64,000 nt of DNA, taken from assembly GCF_000170895.1 (NCBI RefSeq), contig NZ_ABCS01000026.1, forward strand, positions 1 to 64,000, read 5' to 3'. This DNA is from Plesiocystis pacifica SIR-1 (GTDB lineage: Bacteria; Myxococcota_A; Polyangia; Nannocystales; Nannocystaceae). The number at the start of each line of letters is the position of its first letter. Position 1 is the first letter of the stretch. Both the position numbers and the translations under genes were made by a program. The notes below the pieces were generated by a model that was not told the origin of the DNA, ran no database searches, and saw only the letters and a program-made list of their open reading frames with translations. This document shows positions 53,201 to 61,374 of the stretch, piece by piece.

Positions 53201-53351
53201 AAAGATGGTCGAGCTCGGGGCCGAGAAGCGAAAGATCGCCGAGTCGGCGCTGGGCCGCGACACCACGGTCGGCAAGAAGCTGACCATGGAAGACGTCGAC
53301 AAGCTGCTCGAGACGCCGGTCAGCGGCGCGGCAGCTTGGGAAGAGGTGTGA
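50208..53351 (+). CDS. SNF2-family helicase with SWIM zinc finger
   Basis: A 1047-aa protein of the bacterial SWI2/SNF2 (HepA-type) group. A SWIM zinc finger (about 77-100; CHCTCPTFTDGWEKICHH, CxC...CxH) lies in a ~300-residue N-terminal region, followed by a beta-rich middle. The ATPase domain (about 590-1030) has ADDMGLGKTVQALALL (Walker A), ILDEAQYIKN (DEAQ), LSGTPIENHLVDLWAIYDF and the C-lobe motifs GGTTNRDELVQRF and TDRAHRIGQ. Start is TTG 50208 with GGAG 8 nt upstream. The role is probably in remodelling RNA polymerase or DNA-protein complexes; the SWIM finger supports nucleic-acid or protein binding. Confidence 0.95.
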   Translation: MSKLENLLPLIEHSALVRAASPKAVKAGQELFKNKAVKDIVVDGDSVRGKVKGTHAVPHTTTLKRKVTRGGKGKKLECHCTCPTFTDGWEKICHHGVALAMELHEQFMSGGELTMTENPWVKDIDAKARKRYQIQQRRGLWQVTEFGAGSAASAARRSKRGVAPGDKLIQHFLDQAIDETDDGAAVLEDVSLAGLLYFARDASVSLKGVGKLNFVAEPLVLRVQAESRPKDHRVELHAFLEHPATERSFEVDQGRIITGAPTWFLWPETAELFLVPGTPPWTLSAVAERPTIVMDSSVAAEDMDQLSESLQAAGVPPRDLFELASDSREISAIVATIEGGAGKISVGLAARYDNVTLAITGEDPESARYSVSIAGEAIAFYRDLEAEGAARRRLLDGKLRWSAADEAFVALGDTAIEFIVAGLPLLPEEWEKKVPKLPKLRSKAPKPRISVKNPGGSVLDVEALVDVEGDTGLISMRDLLRWLHEGRRWVELSDGSVAKLDPKILEPVAEAAGAMQFDKHGMAEVSTLELGTLARLLQEVPDAKVARDVKKLMANMTGERSARAPRKAKALTAKLRDYQKSGFAWLWQLHQNQMAGILADDMGLGKTVQALALLTKAKEADGPGPSLIVGPTSVLGVWRGEVKKWAPSLSVLVWHGVDRSENLRLLKKTDVIVTSYAILRRDIDELSKIRFRYAILDEAQYIKNWTTSTAKAAKRLNAEHRLALSGTPIENHLVDLWAIYDFLAPGFLGKLSEFQKGYVKPIEDGDHKALDTLRARIRPFIMRRRKEDVASELPPKTEQTIFCQFDRSQLALYNRILKAAKSEITTRVGEVGIEKSQMTILAALTRLRQVCTDPKLLNLPEGTTVPKSTKLEAFRALIGEAVGSGRKALVFSQFVSMQKILAGTLEELEIDYLWLHGGTTNRDELVQRFQQKSGPPVFLISLKAGGAGLTLTEADTVIHYDPWWNPAVEDQATDRAHRIGQEKPVMVYRLVVEHTVEQKMVELGAEKRKIAESALGRDTTVGKKLTMEDVDKLLETPVSGAAAWEEV

Positions 53352-53390
53352 GCTTCTCTCGGCCCGAGCGGGCGTCCCAAGACCGTCTCG

Positions 53391-53828
53391 TCAGAGCCGA
53401 AAGGCTGCGGTCACGGTGGTGCCGCTGGGGCCGGTCTGGACGTCGAACTCGTCGGCCAGGTTGCGCACGCCGATGAGCCCGCGGCCCAGGCCCGTGCGGC
53501 TCTGGTACTCGCCCGCGAGGATCGACTCGAGCTCGGCGATGCCGGGCCCGCGATCCTCCGCGACGATCGTCAGGCGCTTCGTATCGAGGTCGAGGCCCAG
53601 GCGCATGGTCCCCTCGCCGACGTAGCGGATCATGTTGCGAGCGAGCTCGCTGACCGTGGTCACGACGCGCTGCGCCGGGTAGCCGCGGATGCCCAGGAGC
53701 TCGCACATCGATCGAGCGTGGAGCCGAGCCTCGCTCAGCTCGCGCGGGCTGGACACATCGATGACTGTCTCGTGTCGAGCCTCCATCCGCGTCTCTCGTC
53801 CGCTCGAAATCTGTGCGCCGCTGACCAT
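53391..53828 (-). CDS. RsbT-like anti-sigma regulatory Ser/Thr kinase (HATPase_c)
   Basis: A 145-aa GHKL-type kinase close to RsbT. Seen: an N-terminal helix pair, the N-box TVSELARNMIRYVGEG, the G1 box EDRGPGIAELE and the G2 region TGLGRGLIGVRNLADEFDVQ. RsbT-type kinases sit in stressosome or partner-switch circuits, phosphorylating an STAS protein. None of the partner genes (rsbR, rsbS, PP2C) is adjacent. Start at 53828 has CAGGGA 9 nt upstream; 53786 is an alternative. The upstream intergenic region is AT-rich. Confidence 0.85.
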   Translation of the reverse strand: MVSGAQISSGRETRMEARHETVIDVSSPRELSEARLHARSMCELLGIRGYPAQRVVTTVSELARNMIRYVGEGTMRLGLDLDTKRLTIVAEDRGPGIAELESILAGEYQSRTGLGRGLIGVRNLADEFDVQTGPSGTTVTAAFRL

Positions 53829-54077
53829 CCTGGTCGTCCCTGCTCCAGCCGTGGAGCAGCCCCTTGTTGTACTAAAGGACAGGTCAACTATAGCTCTTGA
53901 TCCGCGGCGCGTGGTCCGGATTTCATAAATTCTGGAATTTTATTTTCTCACGGACTTTTTGCGCGACATTCGTGTCATGGCGCGAGCTTCGCGGCAGAAT
54001 TGGCAGCGCCAGCGCGGACCGCTCGATCTCTCGAGCGCGGTCGACACGCCGGCGCAATGGTCGCCAAGTCGGACCGC

Positions 54078-54725
54078 TCAGGCGTTGGGCTGGAGCTCGA
54101 CGGCGGTGGCGTGGAGGAAGAACTCCTTGCGCGGCCCGTCGCCCTCGAGGGTGTCGTCGCCGTCCTTCTTGAGGTGGGCGACGTTGGCCTCGTCGAGCTG
54201 CTTCTCCTCGAGGGTGCCCTCGACGACCGCGGTCTTGCCCTTCCCGTCCATGGGGATGGCAAAGGCGTGATCCTTGACGAGCACGCGCGCTTGCATGTCG
54301 CCGTCCTTCATGACCATCCAGCAGCCCTTCTTTTGGCACACGGCCTCGACGGTGCCGCTGACCTTGACGGCCTCGGTGGGCAGGGTGCCGGCGAGCACCG
54401 CGGACAGGCCTTGGGTGTCGGCGACGGCAAACTCGGCGCCGAAGTGCCCGGTGGACGCGCCAGCGGCCGGGGCCTCCTCGTGCTCGCAGCTCTCGTCTTC
54501 CTTCTTCTCGTGGATGCAGCCGGCCTCGGGATCTTCCTCGGCGTTGGCGGCGACTTGCTCTTCGCCTTCCTTCTTGGCGTCAGCCTTGGCGTCGGCCTTG
54601 GCATCGGGTTTTTCCTCGGCCTTCTCACCGGCGTTGGCGGAGGCGTCCTTGGCCTCGCCCTTGTCGCAGGCGGCGAGAGTGGTCAGCCCGAGGGCGGCGG
54701 TCAGCAAGATCGACATCGAACGCAT
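54078..54725 (-). CDS. DUF4920 lipoprotein
   Basis: A 215-aa lipoprotein: signal peptide LGLTTLAAC, a Lys/Ala/Asp/Glu spacer (about 20-65), a short Cys-His segment (AGCIHEKKEDESCEHEE, a possible metal site) and the DUF4920 domain (about 85-215): STGHFGAEF, VKVSGTVEAVCQKKGCWMVM, ARVLVKDHAFAIPMDGKGK, a beta-sandwich with two conserved Cys. The family is periplasmic and its function is unknown; Cys/His residues suggest copper or other metal handling. Start 54725 chosen; the longer ATG adds 13 residues before the signal. Confidence 0.8.
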   Translation of the reverse strand: MRSMSILLTAALGLTTLAACDKGEAKDASANAGEKAEEKPDAKADAKADAKKEGEEQVAANAEEDPEAGCIHEKKEDESCEHEEAPAAGASTGHFGAEFAVADTQGLSAVLAGTLPTEAVKVSGTVEAVCQKKGCWMVMKDGDMQARVLVKDHAFAIPMDGKGKTAVVEGTLEEKQLDEANVAHLKKDGDDTLEGDGPRKEFFLHATAVELQPNA

Positions 54726-54899
54726 GGCCGGCAGTGTGCCACTTTCGAAGGGGTGGTCAATCATCCCACTTTGGCTGTCTGCTCACGTAAGGCGGCGCTA
54801 ACGACCGGTTTGGGCGACTGAGGATGAATTCTCGTTTCGTTTCCATCGCGACCGAATGGGGGTCTTTACTGTCGCTCGAAAGCTGCGATTTTTGGGCCC

Positions 54900-56120
54900 A
54901 TGGACGCGAGCACGCAGCACACTCAGCCGGCGCCGGTGACGATCGGCGCCCTCGAGCTGTGGCCGCCGGTGGTCCTCGCGCCCATGGCTGGCGTGACCGA
55001 CTACCCCTTCCGCGCCCTGTGCCGCCGCTTTGCCCGGGAGGGCCTCGAGTCCGCCGGCTCTAGCGCGGCGATCCCCGGCCTGTTCGTGAGCGAGATGATC
55101 ACGGCGCGCCCGCTCGTCGAGGGCAACCAAAAGACCGCGCGGCTGGCGAGCTTTGGCCCCGACGAGGCGCCGCGCAGCCTGCAGCTCTACGGCGTCGACC
55201 CGTTCTTCGTGCGCGCAGCCGTGGAGCGCCTGGTTGGGGAGGGGCGGGTCGAGCACATCGACATGAACTTCGGCTGCCCCGTGCCCAAGATCACCCGCCG
55301 CGGAGGGGGCTCGGCGATCCCCGCCAAGCCCCGCTTGCTCGCGCGCATCGTCGCCGCGGCGGTCGAAGGCGCGCGCGGCCAGGTGCCGGTCACGATCAAA
55401 TTTCGCAAAGGCATCGACGACCGGCTGATCACCTTCCGCGACGCCGGGCGCGTGGCCCAAGAGGAAGGCTGCGCCGCCGTCGGCCTGCACGCGCGCACGG
55501 CCATCGAGTTCTACGAGGACGGCGCGGACTGGTCGTGCATCGCCGAGCTCGTCGACCAACTCTCGATCCCCGTGTTCGGCAACGGCGACATCTGGGAGGC
55601 CGAGGACGCCGCGCGGATGATGGCCCAGACCGGCTGCGCCGGGGTGATCATCGGGCGCGGCTGCCTGGGCCGGCCGTGGCTGTTCGCCGAGCTCGCGCGC
55701 CTGTTCTCGGGCCGGCCGATCTACCCCGACGCCCGCTGCGGCCCGACCTTCGCCGAGGTCGCGCAGATCATGGTCGAGCACGCCCGCGCCATGGTCGACT
55801 GGGACACGCACCGCGGCGGCTACCACGGCGAGGCCAACTGCCTGCGAGCCTTTCGCAAGCACGCGAGCTGGTACACCAAGGGCTTCCGCGGCTCGACCCA
55901 GCTGCGCGAGCGCCTGATGAAGGTCGACAGCCTCGCCCAGCTCGAGGCCGTGCTCGCCACCTGCGACGGCGACGAGCCCTTCCCCGAGGCGGCCCTGCGC
56001 GCCGTCCGAGGCAAGCGCGGTCGCCAGCGTCGCGTCGTCCTGCCCGCAGGCTACCGCGACGAGCTCGACGACGACACGCCGCCCGTGCCCGAAGCCGGTG
56101 CGCTCAGCTCAGGCGGCTGA
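54900..56120 (+). CDS. tRNA-dihydrouridine synthase (DusB-like)
   Basis: A 406-aa FMN enzyme that reduces uridines in tRNA D-loops. Seen: VVLAPMAGVTDYPFRALCR, the catalytic Cys in DMNFGCPVPKITRRGGGSA, VTIKFRKGIDD, VFGNGDIWEAEDA and VIIGRGCLGRPWLFAEL. The order and length fit DusB. The C-terminal ~60 residues are an extra basic-to-acidic tail. It converges on the first ferritin-like lipoprotein and their 3' ends overlap by 12 bp (56109-56120). No fis or other usual dusB partner is present. Confidence 0.95.
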   Translation: MDASTQHTQPAPVTIGALELWPPVVLAPMAGVTDYPFRALCRRFAREGLESAGSSAAIPGLFVSEMITARPLVEGNQKTARLASFGPDEAPRSLQLYGVDPFFVRAAVERLVGEGRVEHIDMNFGCPVPKITRRGGGSAIPAKPRLLARIVAAAVEGARGQVPVTIKFRKGIDDRLITFRDAGRVAQEEGCAAVGLHARTAIEFYEDGADWSCIAELVDQLSIPVFGNGDIWEAEDAARMMAQTGCAGVIIGRGCLGRPWLFAELARLFSGRPIYPDARCGPTFAEVAQIMVEHARAMVDWDTHRGGYHGEANCLRAFRKHASWYTKGFRGSTQLRERLMKVDSLAQLEAVLATCDGDEPFPEAALRAVRGKRGRQRRVVLPAGYRDELDDDTPPVPEAGALSSGG

Positions 56121-57107
56121 CTCGACGCGCAGGTAGCCCGTGAGCGTGGTCGCCAGCGCTTCGAAGGTCGCGGCCGAGGTCCCGCCAAACTCGGCCGGGA
56201 GCTCGGCGAAGCGGCGGGCGCGTTCGGGGAGCTCGGCGAGGGCGCGGGCCTGGGCCGCGTCGACCTGGGCGCGCTCGGCGAGGCTCAACCGGGTACCAAA
56301 GTAGGCGCGCAGGTCCCAGGCGAGCTGGCCGTGGCGCGCCTCGTCTTCGGCGATGGTCGCAAACACGCGGCGCAGGGCCGGGCTGGTCGAGCGCTCGGCG
56401 AACACGTGGGCCACGAGGGCCGCGAAGGTCTCGCCGACGCAGCCTTCGACGGCGTTGTGCTCGGCGATCTCGAGCAGCGTGCTGGTCTCGGCCTCGACCC
56501 GCGTCCGCGGGGCCGGGACCGCGAGCCCGCGGGACTCGACGAGCACGGTCAGCAGCCTGGCGTGGCGGCGCTCGTCTTTGGACGCAGCCCGGCAGCGAGC
56601 CACGAGCTGCGCGGGCGCGCCGAAGCCCTCGAGCTGCTCGGCGAGCTCGTCGAAGGCCAGCACCGAGGCCGCCTCGAGCACCGCCATCGCAACCAGGGCC
56701 TGGCCCACCGCGTCCGCGCCTCCTTCGAGCTGCGCCTCGACGTAGCCGAGCGGTCGCCGACCCTTGCACAGGTACTCGTAGCCCGTGCCCGCGCAGGTGA
56801 TGCGGCCCTCTTGGGTCACCGCGCCGTCCTCGTCGACCATGGGCGGGGTCAGCTCGCAGCTGTCGAGGGCCCCGGCGCTCCAGCCCTGCATCTCCTGGTA
56901 GTGCGCGCTGCAGATCTGGTCGCAGGTGAGCTGGCCCTGCTCGACGCCCCACTCCGTCGAGATCTTCTCGAGGGTCTCGACGGTCAGGACCGCGTCGACC
57001 TCGAAGTCCTCCTCTGGCGGGTGGCAGTTCCACGTGCTCGGGCAGCCCGCGAGGGTCGGGGCGAGCACGGCGGCGAGGGTCGAGAGCAGGGCGCGGCGCA
57101 GGTCCAT
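56109..57107 (-). CDS. Ferritin-like lipoprotein, copy 1
   Basis: A 332-aa lipoprotein (lipobox PTLAGC, Cys at about 22). A Cys-containing N-terminal part (about 22-110; STWNCHPPEED, CDQICSAHY) is followed by a ferritin-like four-helix region (about 120-310) with the iron-ligand pattern E...DERRHARLL and E...DEARHGQLAWDL, plus AEHNAVEGCVGETFAAL. Ferritin-like domains bind di-iron or store iron; an outer-membrane lipidated form is unusual. It is a tandem duplicate of the gene at 57214-58215, same strand, about 100 bp apart. Start at the conserved MDL codon rather than the ATG three codons upstream. Confidence 0.75.
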   Translation of the reverse strand: MDLRRALLSTLAAVLAPTLAGCPSTWNCHPPEEDFEVDAVLTVETLEKISTEWGVEQGQLTCDQICSAHYQEMQGWSAGALDSCELTPPMVDEDGAVTQEGRITCAGTGYEYLCKGRRPLGYVEAQLEGGADAVGQALVAMAVLEAASVLAFDELAEQLEGFGAPAQLVARCRAASKDERRHARLLTVLVESRGLAVPAPRTRVEAETSTLLEIAEHNAVEGCVGETFAALVAHVFAERSTSPALRRVFATIAEDEARHGQLAWDLRAYFGTRLSLAERAQVDAAQARALAELPERARRFAELPAEFGGTSAATFEALATTLTGYLRVESAA

Positions 57108-57213
57108 CGCCCGCAATGGTACCGCTCAAAGGGTCAGCCAAAACGAGTTCTGGCCGACCCTCTACCTCTTTAGCCGTCGTGGGCGACGCCACGCCCTACC
57201 CCACGTCCACGAC

Positions 57214-58215
57214 TCAGGCGGCTCGCTGCGTCCGAAGGCGACCGCCCAGGGTCCGCCCGAGGGCCTCGAAGGTCTCCGCCGAGGTCCCGCCAAAGGCCGC
57301 GGGCAAGCCCGCGTACTGCCGGGCGAAGCTCGGGAGCTGGTCGAGGGCGCGGGCCTGGGCCGCGTCGACCCGGGCGCGCTCGTCCGCGCCGAGCTTGGTG
57401 TCGAAGAAGGCGCGCAGGTCCCAGGCGAGCTGGCCGTGGCGGGTCTCGTCCGCGGCGATGGTCGTGAACACGCGGCGCAGGGTCGGGCTCGTCGAGCGCT
57501 CGGCGAACACGCGGGCGGTCAAGGCCGCGAAGGTCTCGCTGACGCAGCCCTCGACGGCGTTGTGCTCGGCGATCTCGACGAGCGAGCGCTGCCGGATCTC
57601 GGCCTGCGTGTGCGGAGCCGGGACCGCGAGCCCGCGCGCCTCGACGAGCAGGGTCAGCAGCCGCGCGTGGCGACGCTCGTCCTCGGCCGCGGCGCGGCAG
57701 CGGGCCACGAGCTGCGCGGGCGCGTCGACGCCCTCGAGCTGCCCGGCGAGCTCCTCGAAGGCCAGCACCGAGGCCGCCTCGAGCACGGCCATGGCGACCA
57801 GGGCCCGACCGAGCTCGTCCGCCCCGCCGTCGAGCTCGGCCTCGACGTAGCCCAGGGGGCGCCGACCCTCGCACAGGTACTCGTAGCCCGTCCCGCTGCA
57901 GCGGATGTGCCCCTCCTCGACCATCGCGCCGTCCCCGTCGACCGTGGGCTGGACCAGCTCGCAGCTGTCCGTGGTCCCCACGGTCCAGCCCCGCTCGTCG
58001 CTGTACCGAGCGCTGCACACCGACTCGCAGTCGAGCTCCATCCAGTCCTCGACGCCCCAGTCCGTAGCCAGGGCCTCGAGCTGCTCGACGGTCAGCGGAT
58101 CGTCGACGTCGAAGGCCTCCTCGGGCGGGTTGCAGTTCCACGTGGTCGGGCACCCCGTCAGGCTCGGGACGAGGACGACGGCGAGGGTCGAGAGCAAGAC
58201 GCGGTGCAGATCCAT
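57214..58215 (-). CDS. Ferritin-like lipoprotein, copy 2
   Basis: A 333-aa paralogue of the preceding gene: signal peptide LVPSLTGC (Cys at about 22), STWNC-type start (TTWNCNPPEEAF), the same GTGYEYLC-EGRRPLGYVEAELDGG stretch and the ligand motifs DERRHARLL and DETRHGQLAWDL. The N-terminal Cys part has diverged more than the helical part. Both copies keep the Glu/His ligands, so both are likely functional. It probably forms a two-gene unit with copy 1 and may sequester or sense iron at the outer membrane. Divergent from moaC with an 88-bp gap. Confidence 0.75.
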   Translation of the reverse strand: MDLHRVLLSTLAVVLVPSLTGCPTTWNCNPPEEAFDVDDPLTVEQLEALATDWGVEDWMELDCESVCSARYSDERGWTVGTTDSCELVQPTVDGDGAMVEEGHIRCSGTGYEYLCEGRRPLGYVEAELDGGADELGRALVAMAVLEAASVLAFEELAGQLEGVDAPAQLVARCRAAAEDERRHARLLTLLVEARGLAVPAPHTQAEIRQRSLVEIAEHNAVEGCVSETFAALTARVFAERSTSPTLRRVFTTIAADETRHGQLAWDLRAFFDTKLGADERARVDAAQARALDQLPSFARQYAGLPAAFGGTSAETFEALGRTLGGRLRTQRAA

Positions 58216-58303
58216 CCTGGCCATCTTAGGCCAAGTCGAGGCGAGTCGGCCCACGTCGGAGCAGGGTGGGGGCTCACCCGCCGGGCTGCTACCCTCCCGC
58301 CCC

Positions 58304-58792
58304 ATGGCCGGCGACGAGCTCACCCACTTCGACAGCGCAGGCGCTGCCCACATGGTCGACATCGCGGCCAAGCCCGAGACCCCGCGCATGGCTCGAGCCC
58401 GCGCCAAGGTGGTCATGGCCCCCGCGACCCTCGAGCGCATCGAGGCCGGGAGCATGGGCAAGGGGGACGTCCTCGGGGTCGCGCGCCTGGGCGGAATCGC
58501 GGGCGCCAAGCAAGCCAGCGTCGCCATCCCGCTGTGCCACCCGGTCCGCCTGACCGCCGTCGAGGTCGCCTTCGAGCTCGACGCCTCGCTGCCCGGGGTG
58601 ATCGTCGAGGCCACCGTCTCCGCCGTCGATCGCACCGGCCCCGAGATGGAGGCGATGTGCGCCGCGAGCTCGGCGGCGCTGACCATCTACGACATGTGCA
58701 AGGCCATCGATCGCTCGATGACGATCACCGACCTGTGCCTGCTCGAAAAGCGCGGGGGCAAGTCCGGACACTGGACCCGCCCTCCGCAATAG
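58304..58792 (+). CDS. moaC: Molybdenum cofactor biosynthesis protein C (cyclic pyranopterin synthase)
   Basis: A 162-aa enzyme converting the MoaA product to cyclic pyranopterin monophosphate. Seen: LTHFDSAGAAHMVDIAAKP, the active-site stretch IPLCHPVRLTAVEV, GPEMEAMCAASSAALTIYDM, CKAIDRSM, and LLEKRGGKSGHW at the C-terminus. The length equals E. coli MoaC (161 aa). moaA and moaE are not nearby, so the pathway is scattered. ATG 58304 chosen because it matches the family N-terminus; upstream codons lack a match. Confidence 0.95.
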   Translation: MAGDELTHFDSAGAAHMVDIAAKPETPRMARARAKVVMAPATLERIEAGSMGKGDVLGVARLGGIAGAKQASVAIPLCHPVRLTAVEVAFELDASLPGVIVEATVSAVDRTGPEMEAMCAASSAALTIYDMCKAIDRSMTITDLCLLEKRGGKSGHWTRPPQ

Positions 58793-58810
58793 ACCGCGCG
58801 CCCGGGGGCG

Positions 58811-58848
58811 GCGCGCCCCCGGTCCGGGGGCGCCCGCGGGGGCAAAAA
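58811..58848 (-). repeat. Dispersed 3'-end repeat, partial copy D
   Basis: The first ~38 bp of the repeat family (TTTTTGCCCCCGC ... GGACCGGGGGCGC) in sense with the minus-strand fibrinogen-like gene, starting 3 nt after its stop (58852). The core and 3' hairpin are replaced by an extra G/C inverted repeat. It also separates this gene from convergent moaC and could terminate both. Confidence 0.7.
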
Positions 58849-58851
58849 GGA

Positions 58852-59985
58852 TCAACGCACGAAGACCATGCCGAAGGACTCGATGTTGACGTTCACGTCG
58901 TTGCAGCCGGTGTAGTTGCCGGTCGCAAAGTCCTGGGTGCTGCACACGTTGCCCGCCCCGCCGATGCCCAGGCGCGAGTCCGGCGAGCCGCAGTTGTCCT
59001 GCTCGTTGCCGATGATGCCGATGCGGACGTGGTGCCAGTTGTCGACGTTGTCGCCGCGGACGTTGAGGCCCTCGAGGTCGCAGCTGGGCTGGAGCGCGCT
59101 GCCCTCGATGAGCCCGAGCCACGCCTCGCGCCCGGCCGAGGTCGGCACGTAGCCGTCGGGGGCGATGAGGTCGTAGAGGCTGTCCCCCTCGAGGTCGGTG
59201 ATCATCGTCTGCAGGTTCAAGGGCTCCGGGTCCACGCCGATCGGCGCCTCCATGGCGACCATCAGCTCGGTGAAGGACACGTTGGACCAGCTGGGCAGCT
59301 TGGTCTCGGCGCGGTCGTCAAAGAAGTTGCCCGGCTCGTAGGGGTCGATCGCCAGCCACTCGGGCGAGTCGAAGTGGAACGCGTCCGAGTTGCCGTAGGA
59401 CTTGATGACCAGGGTCCAGCCGCCGCCGTCGGTCTCCATGTCGCACCACGCCATGTAGGGCGGCATGGGGCCCTCGCCGTCGGGGTCGAGCTCGTAGGCG
59501 TTGCTCTCGAGGGTGTCGTCGACGTCGAGGTCCGCGAGCTCGAGGCAGCTGGCCACGGTCACGCACATGCCCTCGAGGCAGTTGCCGCCGTCCGTGCAGT
59601 CGACCTGCTCCGCGCACTCGGGCATGACCCCGGTGTCCGTCTCGGTCTCCGTCTCCATGCCGTCGGTGGTGTCCTCGGTCGTCGCGTCGGTGGTGTCGGC
59701 GGTCTCGTCCGCGGTCGTCTCCTCCGTCGTCGCGTCGGTCGTCTCCTCCGTCGTCGCGTCGGTCGTCTCCTCCGTCGTCGCGTCGGTCGTCTCCTCCGTC
59801 GTCGTCCCCGTCGAGCTCGACTCGCTCCCGACCTCGTCGTCCGTCGAGGTGTCGTCGCCCTGCGTGGAGCTGTCGGTGTCGCCCGAGCCTTCGACGCCGC
59901 CGACGTCGTCGCTCGGGCAAGCGGTCAAACCAAGGCAGATCAAGGAAATACCGGCGAGCTGAATTACTTTCGTGCTTCCGCGCAT
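58852..59985 (-). CDS. Lipoprotein with Thr/Glu repeat stalk and fibrinogen-like domain
   Basis: A 377-aa lipoprotein: signal peptide LICLGLTAC, CPSDDVGG start, a Thr/Glu/Asp stalk with four TTEETTDA repeats, a short Cys module (CAEQVDCTDGGNCLEGMC) and a C-terminal fibrinogen-like region (about 150-377): SCLELADLD, AYELDPDGEGPMPPYMAWCD, METDGGGWTLVIKSYGNS, with GIGGAGNVC near the end. Fibrinogen-related domains bind glycans or proteins at surfaces; bacterial examples are rare outside myxobacteria and relatives. Start 59985 chosen to open the signal peptide. Confidence 0.8.
   Translation of the reverse strand: MRGSTKVIQLAGISLICLGLTACPSDDVGGVEGSGDTDSSTQGDDTSTDDEVGSESSSTGTTTEETTDATTEETTDATTEETTDATTEETTADETADTTDATTEDTTDGMETETETDTGVMPECAEQVDCTDGGNCLEGMCVTVASCLELADLDVDDTLESNAYELDPDGEGPMPPYMAWCDMETDGGGWTLVIKSYGNSDAFHFDSPEWLAIDPYEPGNFFDDRAETKLPSWSNVSFTELMVAMEAPIGVDPEPLNLQTMITDLEGDSLYDLIAPDGYVPTSAGREAWLGLIEGSALQPSCDLEGLNVRGDNVDNWHHVRIGIIGNEQDNCGSPDSRLGIGGAGNVCSTQDFATGNYTGCNDVNVNIESFGMVFVR
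59714..59805. repeat. 24-bp in-frame tandem repeat coding the Thr/Glu stalk
   Basis: Nearly four copies of a 24-bp unit (GTCGTCTCCTCCGTCGTCGC plus GTCG on the plus strand), coding eight residues per unit in the fibrinogen-like lipoprotein. Copies are almost identical at DNA level, so the stalk length can change by slippage without frameshift. Confidence 0.9.
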
Positions 59986-60134
59986 ACCCCGAGCATACGG
60001 ATCCGCGAGTCGCGCACAATCTGGATTCGTCTCCAGGCGCCGCGGTGGGGCCCGTGCTCCCAGGTCGCGAGGTCGCGCGAGATTGCTCCACGGATGCGCT
60101 GGACCGCGCCGGGTCGGCCTTGCAGACTCCGCCC

Positions 60135-61373
60135 GTGCCACGCGCCCACGTGCTTTTGAGCGAGAGCATCCACGCCTCTGCCAGCGACGCCTTCGAGCGC
60201 GCCGACGTCCAGGTCCACCGGACCTCCGCGGGGCTGGGACCCGAGGAGATCATCGAGGCCCTCAACGGCCTGCCCGGCGACGGCCCCGTGATGATCGGCG
60301 TGCGCAGCAAGACCAAGGTCCGCGCGCCGATCTTCGAGGCCGTCCCGCGCCTGGCCGCGGTCGGAGCCTTTTGCATCGGCACCGATCAGATCGACCTCGA
60401 GGTCGCGGCCCAGTCCGGCGTGGCCGTGTTCAACGCGCCCTTTAGCAACACCCGCAGCGTCGCCGAGCTGGTCATCGCCGAGATCGTGTGCCTGTCTCGC
60501 CAGCTCTTCGAGCGCAGCTGGGCCGCCCACGAGGGCCGGTGGCGCAAGGACGCCAAGGGGGCCCACGAGGTCCGCGGCAAGACCCTCGGGATCATCGGCT
60601 ACGGGCACATCGGCAGCCAGCTGAGCGTGCTCGCCGAGGCCATGGGCCTGCGCGTGCGCTACCACGACATCGTCAACAAGCTGCCCCTGGGCAACGCGAG
60701 CGCGTCCGAGAGCCTCGACGCCCTGCTAGCTGGGTCGGACTTCGTCTCGCTGCACGTGCCCAACACGCCGCAGACCCGGAACATGTTCGGGGCCGCCGAG
60801 CTGGCCAAGATGAAGCCCGGCGCCTACCTGATCAACGCCTCGCGCGGGACCGTGGTCGACATCGAGGCCCTGCGCGCGAGCCTCGAGTCGGGCCACGTCG
60901 CCGGGGCCGCCCTCGACGTCTACCCCAAGGAGCCCAAGAGCACCGCCGACCCCTTCGAGAGCCCGCTCCAGGGCCTGCGCCAGGTCATCTTGACCCCGCA
61001 CATCGGCGGCTCGACCCAGGAGGCCCAGGCCAACATCGGCGTCGAGGTCAGCGAGGCCCTCGCGGCCTACACCCGCTTTGGCCGGACCACCGGCTGCATC
61101 ACCTTGCCGGCCATCGACGCCCCCGCGATCAGCCCCGGCCGCTCGCGCCTGCTCAACATCCACCGCGACGTCCCCGGCGTGCTGACCTCCGCCAACCAGC
61201 GGGTCTCCGACGCCGGCCTCAACATCACGGGCCAGCGCCTCGAGACCCAAGCCGGCGTGGGCCTGCTGCTCATGGACGTCGACGCGAAATCCGACGACCC
61301 GCGCGTCGAGTCCCTGCGCGCGGACCTGGCCGGCCTCGCGCAGTCGCTGCCCCGCCGCACCCGGCTGCTTTGA
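60135..61373 (+). CDS. serA: D-3-phosphoglycerate dehydrogenase
   Basis: A 412-aa enzyme for the first step of serine synthesis. Seen: GVRSKTKVRAP, Rossmann IIGYGHIGSQLSVLAEAMG, catalytic NASRGTVVDIEAL and TPHIGGSTQEAQANI, and a C-terminal ACT domain (about 335-412; LNIHRDVPGVLTSANQ) for serine feedback. The length matches E. coli SerA (410 aa), not the longer form. The start is GTG 60135; ATG 60045 would add 30 non-matching residues. Divergent from the fibrinogen-like gene (149 bp). A complete dispersed repeat follows 1 nt after its stop. Confidence 0.95.
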   Translation: MPRAHVLLSESIHASASDAFERADVQVHRTSAGLGPEEIIEALNGLPGDGPVMIGVRSKTKVRAPIFEAVPRLAAVGAFCIGTDQIDLEVAAQSGVAVFNAPFSNTRSVAELVIAEIVCLSRQLFERSWAAHEGRWRKDAKGAHEVRGKTLGIIGYGHIGSQLSVLAEAMGLRVRYHDIVNKLPLGNASASESLDALLAGSDFVSLHVPNTPQTRNMFGAAELAKMKPGAYLINASRGTVVDIEALRASLESGHVAGAALDVYPKEPKSTADPFESPLQGLRQVILTPHIGGSTQEAQANIGVEVSEALAAYTRFGRTTGCITLPAIDAPAISPGRSRLLNIHRDVPGVLTSANQRVSDAGLNITGQRLETQAGVGLLLMDVDAKSDDPRVESLRADLAGLAQSLPRRTRLL

Positions 61374-61374
61374 T

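Noticed and set aside
54900..56120. PreA- or DHOD-like function for the second TIM-barrel flavoprotein
   Set aside because: The NFGCPVPKI and VIIGRGCLGRPW motifs place it firmly with tRNA-dihydrouridine synthases.
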